A DNA stretch of 64,000 bases from Hyphococcus sp. (GCA_028281665.1 JANQJK010000008.1:212929-276928), one strand, 5' to 3'. Positions 40,958-49,854 are shown, numbered from the stretch's first letter. Notes: generated by a model not told the origin, from the sequence alone. Numbers and translations: made by a program.

Positions 40958-41293
40958 ATGACCGAAGCTCAAATCTGGGTCTACATGCTCCGCTGCGCTG
41001 ACGGCTCTTACTATATCGGCAAATATCAGGGCGACGATCTCGAAATCCGCATCTGGGAGCACAACAATGCCCACTACGCCGACGCCTACACGTCGAAAAG
41101 ACGCCCCGTCGAATGCGTCTGGTCGGAGCAATTCCTTCGTTTCGATGACGCCGTCGCCTGTGAGCGGAAACTGAAAGGCTGGAGCCGCGCAAAGAAGGAA
41201 GCCCTGATCCGCGGCGACGAAGCCGCGCTCAGGGCTTACTCAAAACGCGGCTTTCGTCCGTCGGAACTGTCTGGTAAAGCCCCTTCATCCTGA
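40958..41293 (+). CDS. GIY-YIG nuclease-family protein flanked by repeats
   Basis: 111 aa. The single-domain GIY-YIG fold: VYMLRCADGSYYIGKYQG (the YML and YIG strands), then RIWEHNN, and CERKLKGWSRAKKEALI with the catalytic-region Glu. It belongs to the UPF0213/YhbQ-like group of small GIY-YIG proteins. It starts 15 bases after repeat R2 and its stop codon lies inside repeat R3, which encodes the last residues (KAPSS). Its function is unknown; the repeat bracketing suggests it could act on, or travel with, these palindromes, as REP-associated transposases do with REPs. Confidence 0.85.
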   Translation: MTEAQIWVYMLRCADGSYYIGKYQGDDLEIRIWEHNNAHYADAYTSKRRPVECVWSEQFLRFDDAVACERKLKGWSRAKKEALIRGDEAALRAYSKRGFRPSELSGKAPSS

Positions 41294-41379
41294 GGAGCAA
41301 ATTTCCTTCATGCCCTTCGTGACGGCGCTTTGCGCCTCCTCAGGATGAAGGAAGTTTAGCGTCGCGAAGGACGAAGGGG
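41280..41379. repeat. Palindromic repeat R3, overlapping the GIY-YIG gene end
   Basis: CCCCTTCATCCTGAGGAG...CTCCTCAGGATGAAGG...GTCGCGAAGGACGAAGGGG, 100 bp, direct copy of R2 with scattered changes. It contains the GIY-YIG stop codon (41291-41293). Confidence 0.93.
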
Positions 41380-41398
41380 CGTTGCGAACATACAGGCT

Positions 41399-42736
41399 AT
41401 GACATCCCCGACTTCCACCTCGACCCGCGAAACCATCGTTCAGCTCCTGTCCAACATGCAGGACGGCAAGGAGATTCGCTCCTACCTCCAGCGTTTTGCG
41501 CAGGTCGATCAGTCTCGCTTCGCCATCATCAAGATCGGCGGCGCCATCCTGTCGGAGCAGCTTGAAGAGACCGCCTCGGCGCTCGCCTTCCTGCATACGG
41601 TCGGCCTGACCCCGATTGTCCTCCACGGGGGCGGGCCGCAGCTCGACAAAACGCTCACCGAGCGGAAAATTAAAACAAAGAAGATCGACGGGCTGCGCGT
41701 CACCGACGCCGCGACCCTCGACGCCGCCCGGGACGTCTTTATCGGCGAGAATATCCGGCTTGTGGATGCGATCAGGCGGCAAGGCATCTCCGCTCATTCA
41801 TTGACCACCGGCGCCATCGAGGCGGATTACATTGATCGTGAGAAATACGGGTTTGTCGGCGAGCCGACCTCAATCCGGCTGGGGCTTATCGATTCCATCG
41901 TCACATCCGGCGCGATCCCGATCCTCACTTGTCTCGGCCTCGCGCCGGGCGGACAGCTCGTCAATGTGAATGCAGACTCCGCGACCCGCGCGCTCGTCCA
42001 TGCATTGCAGCCCATGAAAATTATTTTTCTCGCCGGCGTCGGCGGTCTTCTGAACGCCGAGGACGAGATCATTCACTCGATCAACCTTGCGTCTGACTAT
42101 GACGACCTGATGGGCCAGTCCTATGTCGAGGGCGGCATGCGACTGAAGCTTCAGGAAATCAAACGTCTCCTTGACGAAGCGCCCCTGTCTTCGTCCGTGT
42201 CGATCACGACGCCCGCCGGGCTCGTGCGCGAACTCTTTACCCATGGCGGCTCGGGCACGCTCATCCGCAAGGGCGAACTCATCAACGCCTATTCGGAGAA
42301 GGCCGGGATTGACGGCGTCCGCGCCGAAGCCCTCGTTGAGGATGCGTTCGCCCGCAAACTGAAATCCGGCTGGTGGAAAACCGCAAACATTTCGAGCGCC
42401 TATGTTTCGGCCTCCTACCGCGCCGGCGCGTTTCTGTCGCGCGTCGATGCGCCGTCCGGTCCGTTCGACTATCTCGACAAATTCGCCGTTCTCGAAGACG
42501 CCCGCGGCGAGGGCCTTGCGCGAACGGTGTGGCGCCGTTTTACCAGGGATCACCCGACCGTGTTCTGGCGCTCGCGCACCGAGAACGGGTTCAACGCCTT
42601 TTATGATGCGGTGGCCGACGGTTCCGTGAAGCGCGACCCGTGGACCACATACTGGCTGGGTGAAACCGATTTTGCGCGAATCGCGGAAATCGTCGACATT
42701 ATCTCCTCAATGCCGCCGAGTTTTGAAGGTGAGTAG
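41399..42736 (+). CDS. argAB: Fused acetylglutamate kinase / N-acetylglutamate synthase (NAGS-K)
   Basis: 445 aa. The first about 290 residues are an amino-acid kinase domain (IIKIGGAILSE, PIVLHGGGPQLDKTL, GLAPGGQLVNVNADSATRAL). The rest is a GNAT-type acetyltransferase domain (YRAGAFLSRVDAPSGPFDYL, KFAVLEDARGEGLARTVWRR). This is the bifunctional NAGS-K known from Maricaulis and Xanthomonas, catalysing the first two steps of arginine synthesis and probably inhibited by arginine. It is followed by argC 5 bases later. ATG 41399 is 20 bases after repeat R3, so any promoter or RBS lies in or beside the repeat. Confidence 0.93.
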   Translation: MTSPTSTSTRETIVQLLSNMQDGKEIRSYLQRFAQVDQSRFAIIKIGGAILSEQLEETASALAFLHTVGLTPIVLHGGGPQLDKTLTERKIKTKKIDGLRVTDAATLDAARDVFIGENIRLVDAIRRQGISAHSLTTGAIEADYIDREKYGFVGEPTSIRLGLIDSIVTSGAIPILTCLGLAPGGQLVNVNADSATRALVHALQPMKIIFLAGVGGLLNAEDEIIHSINLASDYDDLMGQSYVEGGMRLKLQEIKRLLDEAPLSSSVSITTPAGLVRELFTHGGSGTLIRKGELINAYSEKAGIDGVRAEALVEDAFARKLKSGWWKTANISSAYVSASYRAGAFLSRVDAPSGPFDYLDKFAVLEDARGEGLARTVWRRFTRDHPTVFWRSRTENGFNAFYDAVADGSVKRDPWTTYWLGETDFARIAEIVDIISSMPPSFEGE

Positions 42737-42741
42737 AAGAG

Positions 42742-43692
42742 ATGACTGAGCCGTTTCTTATCGGTCTTGTGGGCGCCCGCGGCCATACGGGTCGCGAACT
42801 CATTCGCCTGATCGCCGGCCACCCGGAGCTTATGCTCGCCTATGCGGTCAGCCGTGAATTCGCCGGCCGGCCCGTGGCCAGCGTTGCGCCGGAAGACAAT
42901 GACGAATGCATTTTCGAGGCGCTGACGCCGGAAGAGGTTGCGCGCCGGCGCGCCAATGTGGTGATCCTCGCTGCGCCGGACGGCGCCGCAGAACCTTATG
43001 TGGACGCTATTGACGCCGACGGCGCCAAGCGGATCATCATCGATCTCTCCGCCGATTACCGGTTCGACGATCGCTGGGCTTACGGCCTGCCGGAGCTCAA
43101 CCGCGCAAATATCCGCGGCGCGACGCGGATCGCCAATCCGGGCTGCTATGCGACGGCCATGCAACTGGCGCTGGCGCCGCTCATGCCCCACGCCGGCGGC
43201 GTGCCGGCGGTGTTCGGCGTTTCCGGCTATTCCGGCGCCGGGTCGACGCCGAACCCGCGCAATGATTTGGAGCGGCTGAAAGACAATCTGATGCCGTATG
43301 CGCTCAGCGGCCATAAACATGAGCGCGAGGCGACGCGCCATCTCGGCGCGCCCGTCCGCTTCATGCCCCATGTTCACCCGGCGTTTCGGGGATTGCTGGT
43401 CACGGCGCATGTTCCGCTCAAGGAGCAATTCGATGTTGCGCGATTGAAGGAACGCTACGAACAAAAATACGGAAACGAGCCGTTGATTGCTTTGCAAGAT
43501 GAAGCGCCTCAACTAAAAGATGGTGCGCATCGCAACGGCGTCGTCATTGGCGGCTTTACGGTTGGCGAAGACGGCATGAGCGCGGCGGTCGTTGCGGCGG
43601 AGGATAATCTTCTCAAGGGCGCGGCGACCCAGGCGGTGCAGAATGCGAACCTGGCGCTCGGGCTCGATGAACTGGCGGGGATCTCGCTATAG
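42742..43692 (+). CDS. argC: N-acetyl-gamma-glutamyl-phosphate reductase
   Basis: 316 aa. NADP-binding GARGHTGRELIRLIAGHPE, catalytic Cys135 in NPGCYATAMQLAL, substrate region GYSGAGSTPN and PHVHPAFRGLL. Third arginine enzyme, reduces the phosphate made by NAGS-K. It follows NAGS-K in a probable operon and ends 16 bases before the antiporter. Confidence 0.95.
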   Translation: MTEPFLIGLVGARGHTGRELIRLIAGHPELMLAYAVSREFAGRPVASVAPEDNDECIFEALTPEEVARRRANVVILAAPDGAAEPYVDAIDADGAKRIIIDLSADYRFDDRWAYGLPELNRANIRGATRIANPGCYATAMQLALAPLMPHAGGVPAVFGVSGYSGAGSTPNPRNDLERLKDNLMPYALSGHKHEREATRHLGAPVRFMPHVHPAFRGLLVTAHVPLKEQFDVARLKERYEQKYGNEPLIALQDEAPQLKDGAHRNGVVIGGFTVGEDGMSAAVVAAEDNLLKGAATQAVQNANLALGLDELAGISL

Positions 43693-43708
43693 AGGGTAAA
43701 GGATAAGC

Positions 43709-45478
43709 ATGGCGGCGGCCGGAGATAGCGAATTTCTCGTCCAGGCGGCGACCTATCTCGGCGCGGCGGCGATCGCTGTTCCCATCTTCAACCGGTTCAA
43801 GCTCGGCTCCATCCTCGGCTATCTCGCCGCCGGCGTCGCAGTCGGCCCGTTCGGGCTCAACCTCATTCATCAGGAGGAAGGCGTTTTCCACGTCGCCGAG
43901 TATGGCGTCGTTCTCTTTCTTTTTGTCATCGGGCTTGAGCTTTCCCTGTCGCGCCTGTGGTCCATGCGCGGCCAGATTCTCGGGCTCGGATCCACGCAGA
44001 TGGCGATTACCGGCGCGGCGATCGCCGCGCTCTTTCTGGCCTCGGGCGTCATGTCCACGAGCGCCGCCATTATCGCCGGGCTCTCATTTGCCTTTTCGTC
44101 GACGGCCTTCGCCCTTCAGCTTCTGAAGGATCGCGGTGAAATCAACACCGAATACGGCAAGCGGTCGTTCTCGATTCTCCTGTTCCAGGATATCGCCGTC
44201 ATTCCCCTGCTCGCCGCGATCCCGTTTGTTGCGGGCGCTGCCGGCGCCGGGGCGCAGGGCGCCGGGTGGGATGCGGTGCTGAAGGCCGCGGGCGTTCTTG
44301 CGGCGCTCGTGTTGATCGGTCGCTACGCCCTTAATCCTGTGCTGCGCATGGTCGCGGCGTCCGGTTCGCGCGAAGCCTTTGCAGCGACCGCGCTGTTGAT
44401 CGTGGCGCTGACGGCCCTTGCGGTCGGATGGGCCGGCCTGTCGATGGCCCTCGGCGCGTTTCTCGCCGGCGTGTTGCTGGCGGAGTCCGCTTACAGGCAC
44501 CAGATCGAGGCGGACATCGAGCCGTTTCGCGGCTTGCTCCTTGGCCTCTTTTTTATCTCCATCGGCATGCGGCTCGACCTCGCGCTCATCGTCGCCAACT
44601 GGTGGATCGTGCTTGGCGGCGCATCAGGCCTCGTCCTGATCAAGGCGGGCATTCTTTACGCTGTCACCCGGGTCGCCGGCGCGGCCCATGACAATGCGTT
44701 GAAGTCCGCGGCGGTGCTCAGCCAGGGCGGCGAGTTTGCGTTTGTGGTCATCAGCCTCGGCGCGAGCGCGCTCCTGTTCACGAATGGCGAGGCGACGATG
44801 ATGTCGGCGGTCATCACCATCTCCATGATTATGACCCCGCCGCTGGTCATGCTGGCGCACCGGCTGACCGCGCGGGGCGACGGCGAAGACACCAGCGAGC
44901 TGGCGGGCCCGGAACGCAGCCATGATCATGTGATCGTCGCCGGCTTCGGCCGCATGGGGCAGATTATTTCGCAGGTGCTTTCGAATTCCGGCGTAAAGGT
45001 GACGGCGATCGATCGTTCCGCGTCGCACATCCGAAACGCGGAACGGTTTGGGTTCAAGGTTTATTACGGCGACGCGGCGCGTCTTGATATTTTGACAATG
45101 GCCGGCGCCGCCGAGGCCCGCGCAGTCATTCTCTGCATGGACGACCGGGAATCGGTGAACCTCGCAACGAAGCAGCTGCGCGACGCCTACGCCAATCTGA
45201 ACATTCTTGCGGTGGCCCATGACCGTATGCACGAAATCGACCTTCGTCCCCTCGGGGCCGATGTGGTTGTTCGCGAGACGCTTGAGTCTTCGTTGCTGAT
45301 TGCGCGCGAGGCGCTTGCCAGCATCGGTCATGACGAAAGCGAAATCGAGGACTATGTGGAGCAGTTCCGCAAGAGCGACCGGGAGCGCCTTCTTGCCCAG
45401 GCCGATTACGGCCCAGAGGCCGGCATGGAGTTTCTGCATGCGCGCTACGAAAAGCGCGGCGATCGCGGCGGGAGCTAG
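43709..45478 (+). CDS. CPA2-family cation:proton antiporter with TrkA-N domain (Kef-like)
   Basis: 589 aa. About 12-13 membrane helices, including GSILGYLAAGVAVGPFGLNL and the conserved FLFVIGLELSLSRLW and DIAVIPLLAAI segments, followed by a cytosolic RCK/TrkA-N domain from about residue 405 (HDHVIVAGFGRMGQIISQVL; the GxGxxG nucleotide site). Resembles KefB/KefC/YbaL potassium-efflux systems. It lacks an adjacent KefF/G-type ancillary subunit. Its stop overlaps the convergent metallopeptidase gene by four bases. Confidence 0.92.
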   Translation: MAAAGDSEFLVQAATYLGAAAIAVPIFNRFKLGSILGYLAAGVAVGPFGLNLIHQEEGVFHVAEYGVVLFLFVIGLELSLSRLWSMRGQILGLGSTQMAITGAAIAALFLASGVMSTSAAIIAGLSFAFSSTAFALQLLKDRGEINTEYGKRSFSILLFQDIAVIPLLAAIPFVAGAAGAGAQGAGWDAVLKAAGVLAALVLIGRYALNPVLRMVAASGSREAFAATALLIVALTALAVGWAGLSMALGAFLAGVLLAESAYRHQIEADIEPFRGLLLGLFFISIGMRLDLALIVANWWIVLGGASGLVLIKAGILYAVTRVAGAAHDNALKSAAVLSQGGEFAFVVISLGASALLFTNGEATMMSAVITISMIMTPPLVMLAHRLTARGDGEDTSELAGPERSHDHVIVAGFGRMGQIISQVLSNSGVKVTAIDRSASHIRNAERFGFKVYYGDAARLDILTMAGAAEARAVILCMDDRESVNLATKQLRDAYANLNILAVAHDRMHEIDLRPLGADVVVRETLESSLLIAREALASIGHDESEIEDYVEQFRKSDRERLLAQADYGPEAGMEFLHARYEKRGDRGGS

Positions 45479-45873
45479 GGATCCGACGCCGCGTCCTCAA
45501 TCCGGTGCATGTCGTCATCGGAAAGGCCGAAATGATGACCGATTTCGTGCACGAGAACATGGACGATCAGTTCCGTCAGCAGAATGTCGCCGCGTTCGCG
45601 CCATTCCGTGAGGATTGATCGCCGGTAAAGGTGTACATGGTTCGGCAGGGCGACCGGGTCCGTGACGCTGGCTTCGGTGACGGCCACTCCTTCATAGAGC
45701 CCCGACAATTCAAGCGGATCATCCATGCCCATTTCGCGCAGGAGATCGGGCTCCGCTTCATCGGCCACATGAATCACCACATTGCCGCACAGTTTGCGAA
45801 ACTCAGCCGGCAGACTTTCATAGGCCGCCGACGCCAGGTCATGAAATTCGCTGAGTGAAGGCGCCGTGTTCAT
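45475..45873 (-). CDS. Small zincin-like metallopeptidase-family protein
   Basis: 132 aa. C-terminal HEIGHHFGLSDDDMHRIE (HExxH at 109-113) with an N-terminal FHDLASAAYESLPAEFRKL, matching the minimal-zincin family (DUF1025-type) common in alphaproteobacteria. Start ATG 45873 has GAGAGG upstream. It lies 20 bases after chrR, same direction, so it is probably part of the rpoE-chrR transcript. Protease activity is likely but its substrate unknown. Confidence 0.85.
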   Translation of the reverse strand: MNTAPSLSEFHDLASAAYESLPAEFRKLCGNVVIHVADEAEPDLLREMGMDDPLELSGLYEGVAVTEASVTDPVALPNHVHLYRRSILTEWRERGDILLTELIVHVLVHEIGHHFGLSDDDMHRIEDAASDP

Positions 45874-45893
45874 GACGCCTCTCATAGGCCGGG

Positions 45894-46541
45894 CTAAAGC
45901 TCGACGAAAGGCTGCAACACTTTTCCGAGCACGGTTTTGAATTCCAGCGGCGCGCTCGTAGCAATGAGGCAGACGCAAGGCTCGTCGCCAAACGCAATCG
46001 GCTCATGGGTGTGCTCATGGTCGAGATCGGCAATGTCTCCGGCGCGCCATTCGCCGAGGGCGTCGCGATAGGCGCCGCGCATCAAAAGCGTCAATTCCTC
46101 GCCCTTGTGCGTGTGGACGGGCACGCCTTTGCCCGGCGCAAATTTAACGAGGCGCAACACGCCGTCGCGATAGCCCTGCGCTTTCATCACATGCTGATGA
46201 ACGCCGGGCGCCACCCATTTCCAGTTCAACGCGTCGATGGAGCGGCCGCCAAGATAAGCGTCGAGCGCCGAGGCCGGTCGCGGCCGCTCGTCAGCCTGCG
46301 CCGGCATAATCTGCGCGCCGGTCATCGCCAGCGTTTTCTCCAGCGCGTCGGCGCTCATGGCCGCCGGCTCTGCATTGGCAAGTACGCCGCCGCCAATGGC
46401 TTCAAGGGCGTCGATGTCCCGGGCGCACTGTTCGCAGACCTCGGCATGGGCCGCGATCACAACGGCGCGCGCCTCATCGAGGCGTCCTGCGGCGAAATCG
46501 GCCAGCGTCTCGTAGCGCGGGTGATGCTGCGGGTTACTCAT
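45894..46541 (-). CDS. chrR: ChrR-family anti-sigma factor
   Basis: 215 aa. N-terminal zinc-binding anti-sigma domain (HHPRYETLADFAAGRLDEA, HAEVCEQC) and a C-terminal cupin domain (VHTHKGEELTLLMRGAY, HEHTHEP) as in ChrR. In Rhodobacter, ChrR releases RpoE upon singlet oxygen. It starts within the sigma factor stop (ATGAGTAA). ATG 46541 is used. Confidence 0.93.
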   Translation of the reverse strand: MSNPQHHPRYETLADFAAGRLDEARAVVIAAHAEVCEQCARDIDALEAIGGGVLANAEPAAMSADALEKTLAMTGAQIMPAQADERPRPASALDAYLGGRSIDALNWKWVAPGVHQHVMKAQGYRDGVLRLVKFAPGKGVPVHTHKGEELTLLMRGAYRDALGEWRAGDIADLDHEHTHEPIAFGDEPCVCLIATSAPLEFKTVLGKVLQPFVEL

Positions 46542-47118
46542 CGTCAAAATCCAACTCTTTTCGTACCTTCTCGATCGCGAGTCTCAGTCGCGACTTCACC
46601 GTGCCAAGCGGAAGACCCAGCCTCTCGGCAATCGCCGAATGGGGCTCGTCCGCATAAAAATGCAGCATCATGGCCTCCCGCTGTTCGGCGGGAAGGCGGG
46701 TCACTGCCTCCCTGATACGTGCGTCGCGCTGTTTCAGTTCACATACGACGTCGGCGCGGGGCGCCTCTTCCGGTACGAGCATCGGCTCGTCGGGGTCGAG
46801 ATCCGGTTTTGCGGCGCGCCGGATCGCGTCAATGCGGGCGTTCCGCGCAATGGCGAAAATCCATGTGGCGGCGGAAGCCTTTGAAACATCATAGAGTTTT
46901 GCCTTTTTGAAGACCTTAACCATGACTTCCTGGGCGAGGTCGTCGGCATCGGTATCGCTGGCGCCGCCTTTCATCAGGACGCCTTTCACCCGCGGTGCAA
47001 AATACGCAAAAAGCTCGGCAAAGGCGCGCCTGTCCCCCGTTTCGGCAACGGCGGCGAGCAGATCCTCCATAGCCCGGCCGTTTTCGCCCGCCTTTGCTTT
47101 TTTTTCGCCGCCGGCCAA
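46534..47118 (-). CDS. rpoE: ECF11-type sigma factor RpoE (singlet-oxygen/photo-oxidative stress)
   Basis: 194 aa from TTG 47118. Region 2: FAPRVKGVLMKGGASDTDAD, DLAQEVMVKVFKKAKLYD, ASAATWIFAIARNARIDAIR; region 4: LPAEQREAMMLHFYADEPHS, IAERLGLPLGTVKSRLRLAI. Sits with chrR in the classical arrangement. Start: TTG 47118 has AAGGGAGG six bases upstream and gives MAGGEKKAKAGENGRAMEDL; ATG 47070 has no clear RBS. The long frame upstream is not coding. Confidence 0.9.
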   Translation of the reverse strand: MAGGEKKAKAGENGRAMEDLLAAVAETGDRRAFAELFAYFAPRVKGVLMKGGASDTDADDLAQEVMVKVFKKAKLYDVSKASAATWIFAIARNARIDAIRRAAKPDLDPDEPMLVPEEAPRADVVCELKQRDARIREAVTRLPAEQREAMMLHFYADEPHSAIAERLGLPLGTVKSRLRLAIEKVRKELDFDDE

Positions 47119-47195
47119 ATCCAGGCCTCCCTTCGCCTCATCGCCGTCGATGGGGAATCGCTGAAATGTGAATGCTTTAGGGCGCCGCGACGCGC

Positions 47196-47225
47196 TGATC
47201 CAGATACAGTTGCACCGCGTAGTTG
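47196..47225 (+). promoter_or_regulatory. Candidate RpoE(ECF11) promoter for the COG2907-DUF1365 operon
   Basis: TGATCC (47196-47201), 18 bases, TAGTTG (47220-47225), 25 bases before ATG 47250. TGATCC is the -35 element remembered for RpoE-ChrR promoters; the -10 is approximate. Divergent from rpoE. Confidence 0.55.
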
Positions 47226-47249
47226 TTGCATCCCAAATGCGAGAGTTCC

Positions 47250-48593
47250 ATGGCCTTCGATTCCGTCCAAGCAAGTTCAGGCAAACCGCGCAAAGTGGCC
47301 GTTATCGGGACGGGGGTGTCCGGATTGTCCGCCGCCTGGCTGCTCTCGAAGTCCTGCAACGTTGCTGTTTACGAAAAAGCCGAGCGCCTCGGCGGCCACT
47401 CCAATACGGTCGATGTCCCGGTCAAAGGCGGCGCTGTCCCCGTCGACACCGGCTTCATTGTCTACAATGAGCCGAGCTACCCGAACTTCACCGCCATGCT
47501 GGATCATCTGGGTGTGGCGCCGGCGCCGTCCTGCATGTCGTTCGGCGTTTCAATAGACGGCGGCGAAGTCGAATATTCCGGACAGACCTTTTCGTCCGTA
47601 TTCGCGCGCAGATCGAATGCCGCCTCGCCGACTTTCTGGAAGATGCTTACCGACATTCCGAAGTTTCATCGCGACGCAAAGGAAACTCTGCGCGCGGGGT
47701 TTTGCGAGCATGCATCGCTGGGTGAATTCGTCGCCCACGGTCGGTACGGCCGCGGGTTTCGCGAGCACTTCCTGAAACCCATGGCGGCCGCAATCTGGTC
47801 GACGCCGCAGATGAAAGTTTTTGATTATCCGGCGTTTTCTTTCCTCCGTTTCTTCGAAAATCACGGGCTTTTGCAGGTCCTGAACCTCCCCGAATGGCGA
47901 ACGGTGGCGGGCGGCTCGCGCAGTTATGTGGCCGAACTGGCGAAGTCCTTTGAGGACAATGTGCGGCTAGGCGCCGGCGCGGCGTCCGTTGTCCGCGAAG
48001 GCGGCAAGGTTGTCGTTACGGACGGGCGAGGCCACAGCGATGTGTTCGATGCGGTCGTTGTGGCGACCCATGCGGATGCGGCGCGCGGCATGGTGCGCGA
48101 TCTCGACGCAGAGGAACGGTCCGTCCTTTCCGCCTTTCACTACCAGCAAAACCACGCGGTGCTGCATATGGACGCCGCGCAAATGCCGAGACGTCGGCGC
48201 GCCTGGTCGAGCTGGAATTACATTGGCGATGAAACCGCCGGCGCGGTGACTTACTGGATGAACAGGTTGCAGAATCTCCCCTGCGAGGAGAACATTTTCG
48301 TCACGCTCAATCCGGTCGCCCCCATCGATCCGGCGAAAAAAATCGCCGAATTCGCCTACGATCACCCGATGTTCAACACCGCGACGGAGCGGGCCCAGGC
48401 CGGGATCTGGGACATTCAGGGGCGCGGCGGCGTCTGGTATGCGGGCGCGCATCTGGGTCACGGGTTTCACGAGGACGGGTTGCAGTCGGGTCTCGCGGTC
48501 GCCGAAGCGCTCGGCGGCGTCAATCGTCCGTGGTCGGTTGAACGCCAGTCGGACCGGTTGAAGATCGGCGTCCAGGCGAGGGCTGCGGCTTGA
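47250..48593 (+). CDS. NAD/FAD-binding oxidoreductase of the RpoE-ChrR regulon (COG2907, UfaD-like)
   Basis: 447 aa. Rossmann motif VAVIGTGVSGLSAAWLLSKS, then EKAERLGGHSNTVDVPVKGG, VDTGFIVYNEPSYPNFTAML and C-terminal AGAHLGHGFHEDGLQSGLAV. This is the COG2907 protein that accompanies DUF1365 near rpoE-chrR; a Rhodobacter relative (UfaD) works in methylated furan fatty acid synthesis, as I recall. ATG 47250 is preceded by GAGAG. Overlaps the next gene (TTGA). Probably protects membranes in photo-oxidative stress. Confidence 0.88.
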   Translation: MAFDSVQASSGKPRKVAVIGTGVSGLSAAWLLSKSCNVAVYEKAERLGGHSNTVDVPVKGGAVPVDTGFIVYNEPSYPNFTAMLDHLGVAPAPSCMSFGVSIDGGEVEYSGQTFSSVFARRSNAASPTFWKMLTDIPKFHRDAKETLRAGFCEHASLGEFVAHGRYGRGFREHFLKPMAAAIWSTPQMKVFDYPAFSFLRFFENHGLLQVLNLPEWRTVAGGSRSYVAELAKSFEDNVRLGAGAASVVREGGKVVVTDGRGHSDVFDAVVVATHADAARGMVRDLDAEERSVLSAFHYQQNHAVLHMDAAQMPRRRRAWSSWNYIGDETAGAVTYWMNRLQNLPCEENIFVTLNPVAPIDPAKKIAEFAYDHPMFNTATERAQAGIWDIQGRGGVWYAGAHLGHGFHEDGLQSGLAVAEALGGVNRPWSVERQSDRLKIGVQARAAA

Positions 48594-49375
48594 CCGGCGC
48601 CGTCGTCTATGAAGGCGTCGTCGGGCACCGGCGCCTGAAGCCGAAAAAACATCGGCTGAAATATGCGGTGTTTTCCTTTCTGCTCGATATCGACAGGATC
48701 GATGAGGCGGCAGCGCAGATGCGTTTGTTTTCGCGCGGGCGCTTTAATCTCTTTTCGTTTTACGACCGCGATCACGGGTCAGGAAAGCCGGCGGATATCG
48801 GCGCCCATATTCGCGGCGTTTTGCGCGAGGCCGGCTATGGCGACATCGGCCGGATCCTGATGCTCTGTTATCCGCGCATGCTCGGCTATGCGTTCAATCC
48901 CCTGACAGTCTATTACTGCCACGACCGGTGCGGGCGCCTGGCGGTCATGATCTACGAAGTGCGCAACACCTTCGGGGGACGGCACAGCTATCTCATCCCC
49001 GTCGAGGGCGGGCATATCGATCAGCAGGCAGATAAAGTGTTTCACGTATCGCCGTTCAACGACATGGATCTGCGTTACCGCTTCCTGCTGACGCCGCCGG
49101 GCGAGGGTCTGCGCGTGTTTATCCAGACGCTTGACGATAAGGGCCCCGTCCTCAACGCTGTTTTTTCAGGCAGGCGCGAGGCATTGTCCGACCGGAAACT
49201 TCTGTCGCTGTTCGTTCGTTATCCGCTGATGACGCTTAAGGTCGTTGCGGGGATTCACTTCGAAGCGGTGAAGCTGCTGGCGAAGGGCATGGGGTTGAAA
49301 CCGGGCGCCCCGGACCCGGAACACGCGGTCACGATTTTGGGCAAGGAAGCCGCGGCTGTAAAAGACGCCGCCTGA
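48590..49375 (+). CDS. DUF1365 protein
   Basis: 261 aa, TTG start overlapping the previous stop. VYEGVVGHRRLKPKKHRLKY, FSFLLDIDRID, LFSFYDRDHG, MLCYPRMLGYAFNPLTVYYC and FHVSPFNDMDLRYRF are diagnostic of DUF1365. Function unresolved; always found with COG2907-type oxidoreductases and often a cyclopropane-synthase-like methyltransferase, which is not present here. Confidence 0.92.
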   Translation: MTGAVVYEGVVGHRRLKPKKHRLKYAVFSFLLDIDRIDEAAAQMRLFSRGRFNLFSFYDRDHGSGKPADIGAHIRGVLREAGYGDIGRILMLCYPRMLGYAFNPLTVYYCHDRCGRLAVMIYEVRNTFGGRHSYLIPVEGGHIDQQADKVFHVSPFNDMDLRYRFLLTPPGEGLRVFIQTLDDKGPVLNAVFSGRREALSDRKLLSLFVRYPLMTLKVVAGIHFEAVKLLAKGMGLKPGAPDPEHAVTILGKEAAAVKDAA

Positions 49376-49414
49376 CCCCTCGCAACGGCGCGCCCGTTGA
49401 CGTAGTTTGCCGGC

Positions 49415-49786
49415 GTGTCGAAGAAGCTACGTAACTTGCAAGCGAAGTTGCGCGATTTCGCGTTGGCCTACCCGGATGCCCGGGAGGACCGCCCGTGGGA
49501 GCATCTCGCCATCAAGGTGCGCAAGAAGGCCTTCGTCTTCATGAGCGGCGAGCAGCTTCAGGACGGCAAGCTTTCCATGACAGTCAAACTGCCCACCTCG
49601 CACGAGATGGTGCTGGCGCTGCCCTATGTGGAAAAGGCCGGCTATGGGCTTGGGCGTTCCGGTTGGGTGACCATGCGTCTCGGTTCTAAGGATCCTGTCG
49701 ACTACGGCATGTTCAAGGGCTGGATCGATCAGAGTTACCGCGCCATTGCGCCGAAGACCCTGATTAAAAAACTCGACGCCGATTGA
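49415..49786 (+). CDS. MmcQ/YjbR family protein
   Basis: 123 aa, GTG start. The YjbR fold: LRDFALAYPDAREDRPWEHL, IKVRKKAFVFMSGE, AGYGLGRSGWVTMRLGSKD and WIDQSYRAIAPKTLIKKL. Related to small DNA-binding-like folds; function unknown. It follows the DUF1365 gene by 39 bases. Confidence 0.9.
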   Translation: MSKKLRNLQAKLRDFALAYPDAREDRPWEHLAIKVRKKAFVFMSGEQLQDGKLSMTVKLPTSHEMVLALPYVEKAGYGLGRSGWVTMRLGSKDPVDYGMFKGWIDQSYRAIAPKTLIKKLDAD

Positions 49787-49854
49787 CCCGTCGTCGCGTG
49801 GACGGCGTTTGTCTTTTGCGCTAGCAGGGGACCGCTTACTCGGGAGAAACAGAA

